Part shown: positions 34,742 to 42,383 of the stretch, piece after piece
Layout of the letters: the number at the start of each line of letters is the position of its first letter
Numbering within the stretch: the stretch's first letter is position 1
Assembly (NCBI GenBank): GCA_037133475.1
Contig: JBAXOB010000011.1
Location: forward strand, 38,421-102,420
Source: CAIVAT01 sp037133475
Lineage (GTDB): Bacteria > Bacteroidota > Bacteroidia > Bacteroidales > FEN-979
Length of the DNA: 64,000 bases
Direction: 5' to 3'
Notes under the pieces: generated by a model
What the model saw: the letters and a program-made list of their open reading frames with translations, nothing else
Database searches by the model: none
Told to the model about the DNA's origin: nothing
Program-made: the position numbers and the translations under genes

Positions 34742-35266
34742 ATGAATAAAGATGACTTTTTCTACCTGGGAAAGGTTCTTAAAACCCACGGTAATAAAGG
34801 TCAGGTGATGGTCCTCCTCGATGTGGACGATCCTGAAGAATACGAATCACTGGAATCCGTTTACCTTGACCTGCAGGGTGAACGGATTCCTTTTTTTATC
34901 GGCAGCCTTGAATTAAAGCACAACCGCAAGGCGGTGGTCAAATTCGACGACTTCGACACCATCGAAGATGCGGAAAGCCTTCAGGGATTGGAGATGTACC
35001 TCCCTGTCACGGCGCTTCCCGCGCTCAAAGGCAACCAGTTTTATTTCCATGAAATCATCGGTTACCGCGTTGTCGACGGGCATCACGGCGATATCGGCAT
35101 CATCGAGGATATCCTGGAAATGCCTCACCAGTCGCTGTTCCAGATCCGACACGGGGAGAAAGAGATCCTGGTTCCTGTGGTGGATGACATCATCCGGACT
35201 GTTGACAGGAAAAAGAAACTGCTATTGATCGAAGCTCCCGACGGACTGATCGAAATCTATCTTTAA
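34742..35266 (+). CDS. rimM: Ribosome maturation factor RimM
   Basis: A 174-residue assembly factor for the 30S head that binds S19. It has the N-terminal RimM barrel (FFYLGKVLKTHGNKGQVMVL) and the C-terminal PRC-barrel (NQFYFHEIIGYRVVD ... EILVPVVDDIIRTVD). The rpsP-rimM order is ancient, but trmD and rplS, which normally follow, are missing here; trmN6 comes 7 bp later instead. Start ATG 34742. Cytoplasmic. Confidence 0.95.
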   Translation: MNKDDFFYLGKVLKTHGNKGQVMVLLDVDDPEEYESLESVYLDLQGERIPFFIGSLELKHNRKAVVKFDDFDTIEDAESLQGLEMYLPVTALPALKGNQFYFHEIIGYRVVDGHHGDIGIIEDILEMPHQSLFQIRHGEKEILVPVVDDIIRTVDRKKKLLLIEAPDGLIEIYL

Positions 35267-35273
35267 AGTCATC

Positions 35274-36032
35274 ATGGCCTTCATTTTCAAACAATTTGAG
35301 GTTGAAGACCGGCAAAGCACCCTGCGCGTGGGGACCGATGCCATGTTGCTTGGCTCCTGGGCCTCGCCCATACATGCCACCCGCATCCTCGATATCGGCA
35401 CAGGCTGTGGCGTGCTGGCGCTGATGATGGCGCAAAAATCAGGGGCGACCATTGAGGCAATCGACATCGACCCGGCCTCTGTGAATGAAGCCCGCGGCAA
35501 CTTCGAAAGGTGCCCGTGGTCCGACAGGATCTCCGCCGTTCATGAAACGTTACAGCATTTGGCAGCCGGATCAATGCACGGCTATGATTTCATCATTACA
35601 AATCCCCCCTATTTCTCGAACCTGCTGAAGTCACCCTCCCAGCGGAAAAACCATACCCGCCACGACCTCAGCCTGACAAGGGAGGAACTGGTTCAGTCGG
35701 TATTAAAAATCCTCACCGAAAATGGCCGCTTCGCGCTGATCCTGCCTGCCGGAGTGGCGGAAACCTTTATTGCACTGGCCGGAACCAGCGGTTTGTTTCT
35801 GCAGCGAAGACTTGATGTCAGTGCAAAACCGGCCTCCCCGCCCCTTCGCACCCTGATGGAATTTGGCAGAATGGATTGCCGGCCTGCGAATGAACCCACG
35901 TTGAGTCTAAGGGACGACTCGGGAGGTTATATGCCGGAATACCTCCTGCTCACCGCTGAATTCCATTATTTCCATCCGGGCGGACATCATGCCGGAATAG
36001 CCGGAAGCCAAGCACCGGCAAACCCCCTGTAA
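35274..36032 (+). CDS. trmN6: tRNA1(Val) (adenine(37)-N6)-methyltransferase
   Basis: A 252-residue class I SAM-dependent methyltransferase of the YfiC/TrmN6 family, which makes m6A37 in tRNA-Val1. It shows the SAM-binding motif I (ILDIGTGCGVLALMMA), an acidic motif II (EAIDIDPASVNEA), and the N6-adenine catalytic motif NPPYFSN. N-terminal FIFKQFEVED and RVGTDAMLLGSW are family features. It follows rimM with only 7 bp between, so all three genes are probably one RNA/ribosome-maturation operon. Close relatives also include rRNA and protein methyltransferases, so the tRNA target is by family. Confidence 0.88.
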   Translation: MAFIFKQFEVEDRQSTLRVGTDAMLLGSWASPIHATRILDIGTGCGVLALMMAQKSGATIEAIDIDPASVNEARGNFERCPWSDRISAVHETLQHLAAGSMHGYDFIITNPPYFSNLLKSPSQRKNHTRHDLSLTREELVQSVLKILTENGRFALILPAGVAETFIALAGTSGLFLQRRLDVSAKPASPPLRTLMEFGRMDCRPANEPTLSLRDDSGGYMPEYLLLTAEFHYFHPGGHHAGIAGSQAPANPL

Positions 36033-36150
36033 TCTTTACATAAGGAGGATGAAAAGCCCCGGAAGTCATTTTCCTGTCATCGATTGCATAATATTCCATT
36101 GTTTTCATGAGAAGCACGTTTCCATAATGAATGTGATAAATTCAACAACA

Positions 36151-36200
36151 ATGTTCACAATGGTTTACGCAATGTTCACAATGATATTCTTTGTGAACAT
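36151..36200. promoter_or_regulatory. Direct plus inverted repeats, possible operator
   Basis: ATGTTCACAATG occurs at 36151-36162 and again at 36172-36183 (21 bp apart). TTGTGAACAT at 36191-36200 is the perfect reverse complement of ATGTTCACAA at 36172-36181, with a 9-bp gap. Three half-sites on the same face of the helix would suit a dimeric DNA-binding protein; the inverted pair could instead fold as a hairpin after trmN6. It lies between the trmN6 and amidotransferase operons. Confidence 0.5.
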
Positions 36201-36303
36201 GGTGCCTTCATTTTGTCATTGTGGTTAAAGAGCAATCTGGATTTTGAAAATAAAACAGGTCTTTGCCCCATCGAAAAAGGAGGCATGTGTCGGCTTTTTA
36301 ATA

Positions 36304-36311
36304 TAATTTTG
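36304..36311 (+). promoter_or_regulatory. Putative -7 element for the amidotransferase operon
   Basis: TAATTTTG matches TAnnTTTG and ends 19 nt before ATG 36331. No good -33 element is seen at the right distance. Confidence 0.4.
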
Positions 36312-36330
36312 CACCTGTTAATATTTCCCT

Positions 36331-37149
36331 ATGGATCAAACCCGGTTATTCAGGCTTCAAGAGTGGTGGCTGGCACCAATCCTGTTTCTTTCTATCCTGT
36401 TCACCGGTCCACCGGGAATCCTGGCTCAACCCGTTGCCCTTAGAATCGGGCTTTCCAAAACATCCCCCAACTATGAGAACTGGCTGAAGCGGTCTGATCC
36501 AAACATTATCCCCGTTAACCTTTACCTTATGCCCATCGATTCGGCGGTAAGGGAGCTGAACCGCTGCGCGGGGCTGCTGCTTACCGGTGGAGAGGATGTT
36601 TACCCGGGTTGGTATGGAAAAGAGGCCGACACGGCGCGATGTACCGATATGAACCGCCATCGCGACAGTCTCGAAATGGCGCTCATCGCCAGGGCGCTTG
36701 TTGAACGGATCCCGGTTTTTGCGGTCTGCAGGGGGGAACAGATCCTCAACGTGTTCCTGGAGGGGAGCCTGATCATCGACATCCCGCAGGAGATAGGGAA
36801 GAAGGTGATTCATCAGAGCGACGACTATCTTCATTGTTTCCACCCGGTTACCATCCCGGAGGGAACCCTTCTTTCGGCCATCAGCAAATGCGATACCGGG
36901 CGGGTCGCGTCGAACCATCACCAGGCGGTCGGGCACCTGTCGACCCAGCTGAGGGCAAATGCCTTTTCACCCGACAACCTGACAGAGGGTTTCGAATGGA
37001 AGCAACCAAAGGGCAAAACTTTTTTGGTGGGGGTGCAGTGGCATCCCGAACGAATGGAAAAATCAAACCCGCTGTCGGGGCCACTTGCCGATGAATTTAC
37101 CAGGCAGGCCAGGCTTTATGCAGCATCACACTCATTAAAAACAAAATAA
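36331..37149 (+). CDS. Exported class I glutamine amidotransferase (gamma-glutamyl-GABA hydrolase family)
   Basis: A 272-residue protein of the peptidase C26/PuuD family, which hydrolyses gamma-glutamyl bonds. The nucleophile is C133 in VFAVCRGEQILNV, and the His-Glu pair is H238/E240 in VQWHPERM. HHQAVGHL and the glutamine-site region LLTGGEDVYPGWYG are also typical. Unusually, it begins with a hydrophobic export signal (WWLAPILFLSILF ... GILAQ), so it likely acts in the periplasm rather than in cytoplasmic putrescine breakdown. A role in degrading gamma-glutamyl compounds or peptidoglycan-type peptides is an inference. Its stop codon overlaps the marC start (TAATG). Confidence 0.88.
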   Translation: MDQTRLFRLQEWWLAPILFLSILFTGPPGILAQPVALRIGLSKTSPNYENWLKRSDPNIIPVNLYLMPIDSAVRELNRCAGLLLTGGEDVYPGWYGKEADTARCTDMNRHRDSLEMALIARALVERIPVFAVCRGEQILNVFLEGSLIIDIPQEIGKKVIHQSDDYLHCFHPVTIPEGTLLSAISKCDTGRVASNHHQAVGHLSTQLRANAFSPDNLTEGFEWKQPKGKTFLVGVQWHPERMEKSNPLSGPLADEFTRQARLYAASHSLKTK

Positions 37150-37805
37150 TGCGGATACACGACCTTTACCTGCACGGAATCACGGTATTTATGGGCTTTT
37201 TCGCCATGCTGAACCCTATCGGGAACCTCCCGATTTTCCTTGGCATGGTGCAGGATTTTGATAAAAAGACCCAGAACCGGGTTGCTTTCAGGGCCACCGC
37301 CACCGCCTTTATCATCATCGCCATCTTCAGCATTTTCGGGCATATCATCTTCAGGGTTTTCGGCATCACCGTGCCTGCCTTCCAGATCGCCGGCGGTATC
37401 ATCGTTTTTATCATCGGCTTCCAGATGCTGAACGCCAAGGAAAATCCCATCCATGCCCAATCGGCTGACGAGAAACTGATGATGACCCAGGTTGCCAACG
37501 ACATGGCGATTACCCCGCTGGGCATCCCGCTGCTGGCCGGACCTGGAACCATCTCCACCGCCATGAACTTTGTCGGCGCTGAGAAATCGATGAAAAACGT
37601 CATCATGGTGGTGGTCATCTTCGGGATCATGTGCCTGATCACCTATTTCCTCTTTATCTCCTCGCGGATCATCGCCTCCCGAATCAGCCCGGGCATGCTC
37701 AAGGTGGTTTCCCGCATCATGGGACTGATCCTGGCGGTCATCGCCGTTCAGATGATGATCAACGGGATAGAGGGAACCATTGATATCTTTAACCAGCCCG
37801 GATGA
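37149..37805 (+). CDS. MarC-family integral membrane protein
   Basis: A 218-residue protein with six predicted membrane segments of the MarC/NAAT family: FMGFFAMLNPIGNLPIFLGMV at the start, AFQIAGGIIVFIIGFQML, and ITPLGIPLLAGPGTISTAM, the signature of the second repeat. MarC proteins are inner-membrane proteins; some archaeal or bacterial relatives carry neutral amino acids, while E. coli MarC is not involved in multidrug resistance despite its name. Start overlaps the preceding stop by one base; the next gene starts inside its end. Confidence 0.9.
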   Translation: MRIHDLYLHGITVFMGFFAMLNPIGNLPIFLGMVQDFDKKTQNRVAFRATATAFIIIAIFSIFGHIIFRVFGITVPAFQIAGGIIVFIIGFQMLNAKENPIHAQSADEKLMMTQVANDMAITPLGIPLLAGPGTISTAMNFVGAEKSMKNVIMVVVIFGIMCLITYFLFISSRIIASRISPGMLKVVSRIMGLILAVIAVQMMINGIEGTIDIFNQPG

Positions 37806-38449
37806 TGAAAAACAACTGGATCCTGATTTTACTGACTGTTGTCTTCCTGACGGCCTGCTCCAAAGTCAAAACGGAATACTGGGCTAACGGGAATAGAAAA
37901 ACCGAGATTACCGTCAAGGGCGACAGCTACGAGGGGCCGGCCCGGTACTGGTACGAAAACGGGAATCTTCAAACGACGTGTACCTATAAAAACAACAAGA
38001 TCGAAGGCATTTTCAAAAGTTACTATCCATCAGGATATATCCAGCTGGAGCAGAGTTACGCCAATGGCCACCTGAACGGGATTACACGGACCTTCGACCG
38101 CTCGGGCAAACTGGTTTCCCAGTCGAACTTCAGGAACGATACCCTTAACGGCCGGTATAACGAATACTATCCCAACCGGTTGATGAAAACCGACGGCAAC
38201 TATATCCATGGGATGCCCGACGGCCCGTGGTTCTATTATGATGCTGGCGGACTGGTGGTTGGCGAGGGACTTTTCACCCTCGGCGACGGTGTTCAGAAAT
38301 CCTATTACGAGAACGGGATCACCAAGCAGATCACCCATTATGTGAAGAACCTGAAGCACGGCGAAGAGGTGTTCTACAAGGCTGACGGATCGATCGATAT
38401 CATCAATAAATTCGACCACGGGAGGCTTCTGGACAAGGTTTCCAGATAA
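37802..38449 (+). CDS. MORN-repeat (YwqK-like) lipoprotein
   Basis: A 215-residue lipoprotein with signal NNWILILLTVVFLTAC and lipidation at Cys19. The rest is a chain of MORN-like repeats of about 22-24 residues, for example GPARYWYENGNLQTTCTYKNN, GIFKSYYPSGYIQLEQSYAN and GRYNEYYPNRLMKTDGNYIH. In databases this repeat type is often labelled YwqK-family antitoxin, but there is no toxin gene here and I would not use that name functionally. It overlaps the end of marC by 4 bp (ATGA). Outer-membrane-anchored in the periplasm or at the surface. Confidence 0.88.
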   Translation: MMKNNWILILLTVVFLTACSKVKTEYWANGNRKTEITVKGDSYEGPARYWYENGNLQTTCTYKNNKIEGIFKSYYPSGYIQLEQSYANGHLNGITRTFDRSGKLVSQSNFRNDTLNGRYNEYYPNRLMKTDGNYIHGMPDGPWFYYDAGGLVVGEGLFTLGDGVQKSYYENGITKQITHYVKNLKHGEEVFYKADGSIDIINKFDHGRLLDKVSR

Positions 38450-38466
38450 ATATTTCAATGCTTTTG

Positions 38467-38498
38467 TTTGGTTAATTTACTTAATCCCTGTACTTTTG
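38467..38498 (+). promoter_or_regulatory. gdhA promoter, Bacteroidota type
   Basis: TTTG (38467-38470), 20 bp, TACTTTTG (38491-38498): both elements match the Bacteroidota consensus. It is 79 nt before the gdhA start codon. Confidence 0.7.
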
Positions 38499-38577
38499 CA
38501 TTTGTTATTTTCTTCACAAACCCAGCTAAATCAAAACATCACAATAACTGGTCAATAATCACTTAAACTGTATTAAC

Positions 38578-39915
38578 ATGAACTTAGAGAAAATCATGAA
38601 CAACCTGGAGAAAAAACATCCGGGTGAAAATGAGTACCTCCAGGCTGTAAGGGAAGTTCTGGAATCGATCGAAGAGGTTTACAATGAAAACCCGCACTTC
38701 GAAACGGCAAACATCATTGACAGGCTTGTCGAGCCTGACCGTATTTTAACCTTCAAGGTATGCTGGGTTGATGACAGCGGGAAAGTACAGGTAAACCTCG
38801 GGTACAGGGTTCAGTTCAACAATGCAATCGGTCCCTATAAAGGCGGCCTGCGTTTCCACCCGAGTGTGAACCTCAGCATCCTCAAGTTCCTGGGTTTTGA
38901 GCAGATCTTCAAAAACAGCCTCACCACCCTGCCCATGGGCGGCGCCAAGGGAGGTTCCGATTTCGATCCCAAGGGAAAATCAAATGCCGAGATCATGCGT
39001 TTCTGCCAGTCGTTCATGCTGGAACTCTGGAAACTGATCGGACCCGAAACAGATGTGCCTGCCGGTGATATCGGCGTAGGCGGCCGCGAAATCGGGTTTC
39101 TTTACGGGATGTACCGTAAGCTTGCACGTGAAAACACCGGTGTTCTCACCGGGAAGGGTCTCAACTGGGGCGGAAGCCTGATCCGTCCGGAAGCTACCGG
39201 CTTTGGTGCCGTCTATTTTGCCAAGGAGATGCTGGCAACCAAAGGTGAATCCTTCAAGGGTAAAGTCGTAGCCATTTCCGGTTTCGGCAATGTTGCCTGG
39301 GGTGCCACAATCAAGGCAACCGAACTGGGTGCCAAAGTCGTGACCATCTCCGGTCCCGACGGGTATATCTATGATCCCGATGGAATCTCCGGCGAAAAGA
39401 TCGACTACCTGCTCGAGCTGAGAGCCTCCAACCAGGACATCGTGAAGCCATACTCCTATGAATTCCCGAACGCACAGTTCCACCAGGGCAAACGCCCTTG
39501 GGAGGTCAAATGCGATATCGCCCTTCCCTGTGCAACCCAGAACGAACTGGGCAAGGATGATGCAGCCAACCTCATTAAAAATGGCGTGATCTGCGTTGCC
39601 GAAGGCGCCAATATGCCCAGCACGCCCGAGGCGATTGAACTCTTCCTGGAAAACAAGGTTCTCTTTGCCCCCGGCAAGGCGGTAAATGCCGGCGGCGTTG
39701 CCACCTCGGGCCTCGAAATGGCCCAGAATGCCATGAAGCTCAGCTGGCCCATGAAAGAGGTTGACGAACGTCTCCACCATATCATGTGCAGCATCCACGA
39801 TGCCTGTGTCAAGTACGGCAAAGGCAGCGACGGCTATGTAAACTACGTGAAAGGCGCCAACGTGGCCGGCTTCCTCAAGGTCGCCAACGCCATGCTCGAC
39901 CAGGGGGTTATTTAA
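38578..39915 (+). CDS. gdhA: NADP-type glutamate dehydrogenase
   Basis: Hexameric glutamate dehydrogenase, 445 residues, which makes glutamate from 2-oxoglutarate and ammonium. The substrate-binding and catalytic segments are present: YKGGLRFHPSVNLSILKFLGFEQ, PMGGAKGGSDFDPKGKS with the catalytic Lys region, and PAGDIGVGGREIGFLYG. The nucleotide-binding domain has VVAISGFGNVAWG. Length and N-terminal sequence (HPGENEYLQAVREVLES) match the short class I enzymes usually NADP(H)-specific and biosynthetic; cofactor preference is by family. It has its own promoter and a strong intrinsic terminator, so it is monocistronic. Confidence 0.96.
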   Translation: MNLEKIMNNLEKKHPGENEYLQAVREVLESIEEVYNENPHFETANIIDRLVEPDRILTFKVCWVDDSGKVQVNLGYRVQFNNAIGPYKGGLRFHPSVNLSILKFLGFEQIFKNSLTTLPMGGAKGGSDFDPKGKSNAEIMRFCQSFMLELWKLIGPETDVPAGDIGVGGREIGFLYGMYRKLARENTGVLTGKGLNWGGSLIRPEATGFGAVYFAKEMLATKGESFKGKVVAISGFGNVAWGATIKATELGAKVVTISGPDGYIYDPDGISGEKIDYLLELRASNQDIVKPYSYEFPNAQFHQGKRPWEVKCDIALPCATQNELGKDDAANLIKNGVICVAEGANMPSTPEAIELFLENKVLFAPGKAVNAGGVATSGLEMAQNAMKLSWPMKEVDERLHHIMCSIHDACVKYGKGSDGYVNYVKGANVAGFLKVANAMLDQGVI

Positions 39916-39962
39916 CCTGGTTTAAAAAAGTGGCATAGACGCATGCATTGCGTCTATACCGC

Positions 39963-39995
39963 AAAAATCCCGGCCCTGGTGCCGGGATTTTTTTT
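39963..39995 (+). terminator. Intrinsic terminator of gdhA
   Basis: A perfect 12-bp stem (AAAAATCCCGGC 39963-39974 with GCCGGGATTTTT 39981-39992), six-base loop, and a T run to 39995. It lies 48 nt after the gdhA stop codon and just before the next gene. Confidence 0.9.
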
Positions 39996-40002
39996 ACCTT
40001 TG
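39995..40002 (+). promoter_or_regulatory. -7 element 3 nt from a start codon
   Basis: TACCTTTG matches TAnnTTTG exactly and ends 3 nt before ATG 40006. It directly abuts the T run of the gdhA terminator. A transcript from it would start at or within a few bases of the start codon. Confidence 0.45.
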
Positions 40003-40005
40003 GCC

Positions 40006-42072
40006 ATGCAATTTGTCAACCCGTTATTTTTAATTGCCTTAGGGACACTGGTGATTCCGGTGCTCATCCACCTTTTTAATTTCCGGAAATTCAAAAAGGT
40101 CTATTTCACCAATGTCCGTTTCCTGCAAGAGATCCAGCAGGAGACAAAAAAACAGTCGCAACTCCGGCAACTGCTGATCCTGGCGGCACGGCTGCTGGCG
40201 ATCGCCTCCCTGGTCCTCGCATTTGCCCAGCCCTACCTGCCTGCTTCACGACAACAAAAACGTATCACCGGGCAGCGGGCCGTGAGTATTTACATCGACA
40301 ACTCCTTTTCGATGGAGTCGGTGTCGACCGACGGCAAATTGTTCGACCTTGCCAGGGCCAAAGCGCTGGAGATCGTTTCGGCCTACTCCCCCTCCGACCT
40401 GTTTATGCTGGTGACCAACGATTTTGAGGGAAGGCATCAGCGTTTTGTGAGTCCCGAAGAGTTTACAAAACTGGTCGAAGAGATACAGATCTCCGCCGCC
40501 ACCCGGAACCTTTCAGAGGTATTCAACCGCCAGTCTGACATGACCCCGGGCGCACAGAACATGAACTTCGATGCCTATGCCATTTCCGACTTCCAGAAGA
40601 CAACAGCCACACTGAACGGGGCAAGGCCCGACTCCGCCATCAGCTGGTTCCTGGTCCCCCTGGCTGCCGACAAAAAAGACAACCTCTATATCGATTCCGT
40701 CTATTTCCCCTCACCTGTGCATCAGCCGGAACAACCTGCCAGGCTGGTGGTACGCATCAGGAACGCATCGGGAAATTCCCTCGAAAAGGTCCCTGTTAAA
40801 CTTACCATCAACTCGGTTCAAAAGGCGCTGTCGAGTTTCGACATCGGCCCTGGTGCTACGCTGGAGCTTCCCCTTTCCTATACTGAAAACCCTTCCGGCA
40901 TCCAGTATGGCCAGGTGGAAGTGACCGACTACCCGATCGTTTACGACGACAAGTTTTATTTCTCCTACCCGGTTCTTCCTTCGATCCCCGTGCTGAGCAT
41001 CAATGAGAAGGATAGCAACCATTTCCTGGATGCCCTTTTTTCGGGTGATTCGGCGGTAACCTTTACCAACAGCGCGGTGAATCAACTTGATTACAGCAAG
41101 ATCTTCACGAACTCTCTGGTAATCGTAAACAGTCCCGAAGAGCTTTCGTCAGGACTGGTCAGGGAATTAAACCGTTTTGTCAGGAACGGGGGCAGTCTGG
41201 CCCTGTTTCCCCCCGCAAGGGGAAGGGTTGACTCATACAATTCCCTGGCCTCCCTGTTAAACCTTACCGGCTACACGGTAACGGATACCGCACGCCAGCG
41301 CATTGCCTATGTCAATACCGAAAGTGAGATTTTTAATGGCGTATTCGAGAAAAACAGCAATGGCAGGGTCGTCCTTCCCGACAATATCGACTTGCCGATG
41401 GTCAATAAATATTACAGGATACCGCCCGATATGCTCAGCAGGGAGGAGGTACTGCTTAAGTTGCAGAACAACCAGCCCTACCTGGTCAGCTCCCCTGTCG
41501 AAAAGGGGAGGGTTTACCTGTTCGGCAGCCCGCTGGATGAATCGTGGTCAAAGTTCCCGAAACACATGATCTTCGTGCCCACCCTGTATAAGATTGCCTT
41601 GCTTAGTAATCCGACCTATCCGCTGTTTTATACCCTCGGCGACATCCAGACCGTAGTGGTCCCGGGCGATACTGTTTCTGAAACCAACCTGTGCAAGTTA
41701 AAGAAACTGAATTCAGCCTTCGAGATCATCCCCGAGGCTAAACGCTCGGGCAGCAACCTGGCGCTCTACCTGCACGACCAGGTAAAAGAGGCTGGATTTT
41801 ACAGTGTTGCCTGCGGACAAAAGATCAGCTCGGGACTCTCCTTCAATTACAACCGGAAGGAGTCGGACCTTGCCTGTTTTACGGCTTCAGAACTGGAGGA
41901 CCAGGCCCGGCGGCAGTCGATCAAAGATATCCACATCATCAAAGGGAAAAAGAGTTCCCTTGTACAGGAGATCAGGCAGATAAAGCAGGGAACACCCTTG
42001 TGGAAACTGTTCATCATCCTGGCGCTGGTGTTCCTGGCCATTGAAATTGCACTGATCCGGTTGTTAAAATAA
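40006..42072 (+). CDS. BatA-domain membrane protein with vWA-like region
   Basis: I chose ATG 40006 because it starts the canonical BatA N-terminus MQFVNPLFLIALGTLVIPVL; the frame is open upstream through the gdhA terminator, which makes a longer protein unlikely. The 688 residues begin with the two-helix BatA domain (HLFNFRKFKKVYFTNVRFL, then LLILAARLLAIASLVLAFA). A vWA-like domain follows with VSIYIDNSFSMESV. A long extracytoplasmic region contains a ThuA/DUF4159-like stretch (FTNSLVIVNSPEEL). One C-terminal helix closes it (LFIILALVFLAIEIALI). Relatives are encoded in Bat/MoxR operons. Inner membrane; role in envelope stress or complex assembly is inferred. Confidence 0.87.
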   Translation: MQFVNPLFLIALGTLVIPVLIHLFNFRKFKKVYFTNVRFLQEIQQETKKQSQLRQLLILAARLLAIASLVLAFAQPYLPASRQQKRITGQRAVSIYIDNSFSMESVSTDGKLFDLARAKALEIVSAYSPSDLFMLVTNDFEGRHQRFVSPEEFTKLVEEIQISAATRNLSEVFNRQSDMTPGAQNMNFDAYAISDFQKTTATLNGARPDSAISWFLVPLAADKKDNLYIDSVYFPSPVHQPEQPARLVVRIRNASGNSLEKVPVKLTINSVQKALSSFDIGPGATLELPLSYTENPSGIQYGQVEVTDYPIVYDDKFYFSYPVLPSIPVLSINEKDSNHFLDALFSGDSAVTFTNSAVNQLDYSKIFTNSLVIVNSPEELSSGLVRELNRFVRNGGSLALFPPARGRVDSYNSLASLLNLTGYTVTDTARQRIAYVNTESEIFNGVFEKNSNGRVVLPDNIDLPMVNKYYRIPPDMLSREEVLLKLQNNQPYLVSSPVEKGRVYLFGSPLDESWSKFPKHMIFVPTLYKIALLSNPTYPLFYTLGDIQTVVVPGDTVSETNLCKLKKLNSAFEIIPEAKRSGSNLALYLHDQVKEAGFYSVACGQKISSGLSFNYNRKESDLACFTASELEDQARRQSIKDIHIIKGKKSSLVQEIRQIKQGTPLWKLFIILALVFLAIEIALIRLLK

Positions 42073-42383
42073 GGCTCCTGTTGTCGCGGATACCATCTGC
42101 CTGTCAATCAATCTTCCCGGAAATAGTGGCGTATAGTCACCTGCCGAACCGAGATCAGAGTACATCTTCATGCCTCCGAACTTCCGTCAACGATCTCAAA
42201 TCCAAGGTAGTCAGTTAATTTCAAAAACAACAACCAGCTGATTTCGTGACACATACACAACTCATCCATAATAAAATAGGTTTTAACTCTGCCATCACGT
42301 AATTTTGTATAGGAAAAGGATCAGAAGGTGAGTTTCCGGGGAACCCCGGGAATGACCGCGAAGGATATCTTACATCAGGAAAA
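42073..42383. other. Leader region of giant gene 1
   Basis: 311 bp. TAATTTTG at 42300-42307 is a fair -7 element 76 nt before ATG 42384, but no -33 element sits at the right distance. The three-block architecture found upstream of giant gene 2 and the DUF4402 gene is not present here. No hairpin terminator for the BatA-like gene is obvious. Confidence 0.35.

Noticed and set aside
37802..38449. Antitoxin of a toxin-antitoxin pair (YwqK label)
   Set aside because: The MORN repeats explain the match; the protein is a lipoprotein and no toxin gene is present.
39943..40005. Upstream start for the BatA-like protein
   Set aside because: The extension would be translated through the gdhA terminator hairpin and would add a non-conserved segment before the BatA domain.
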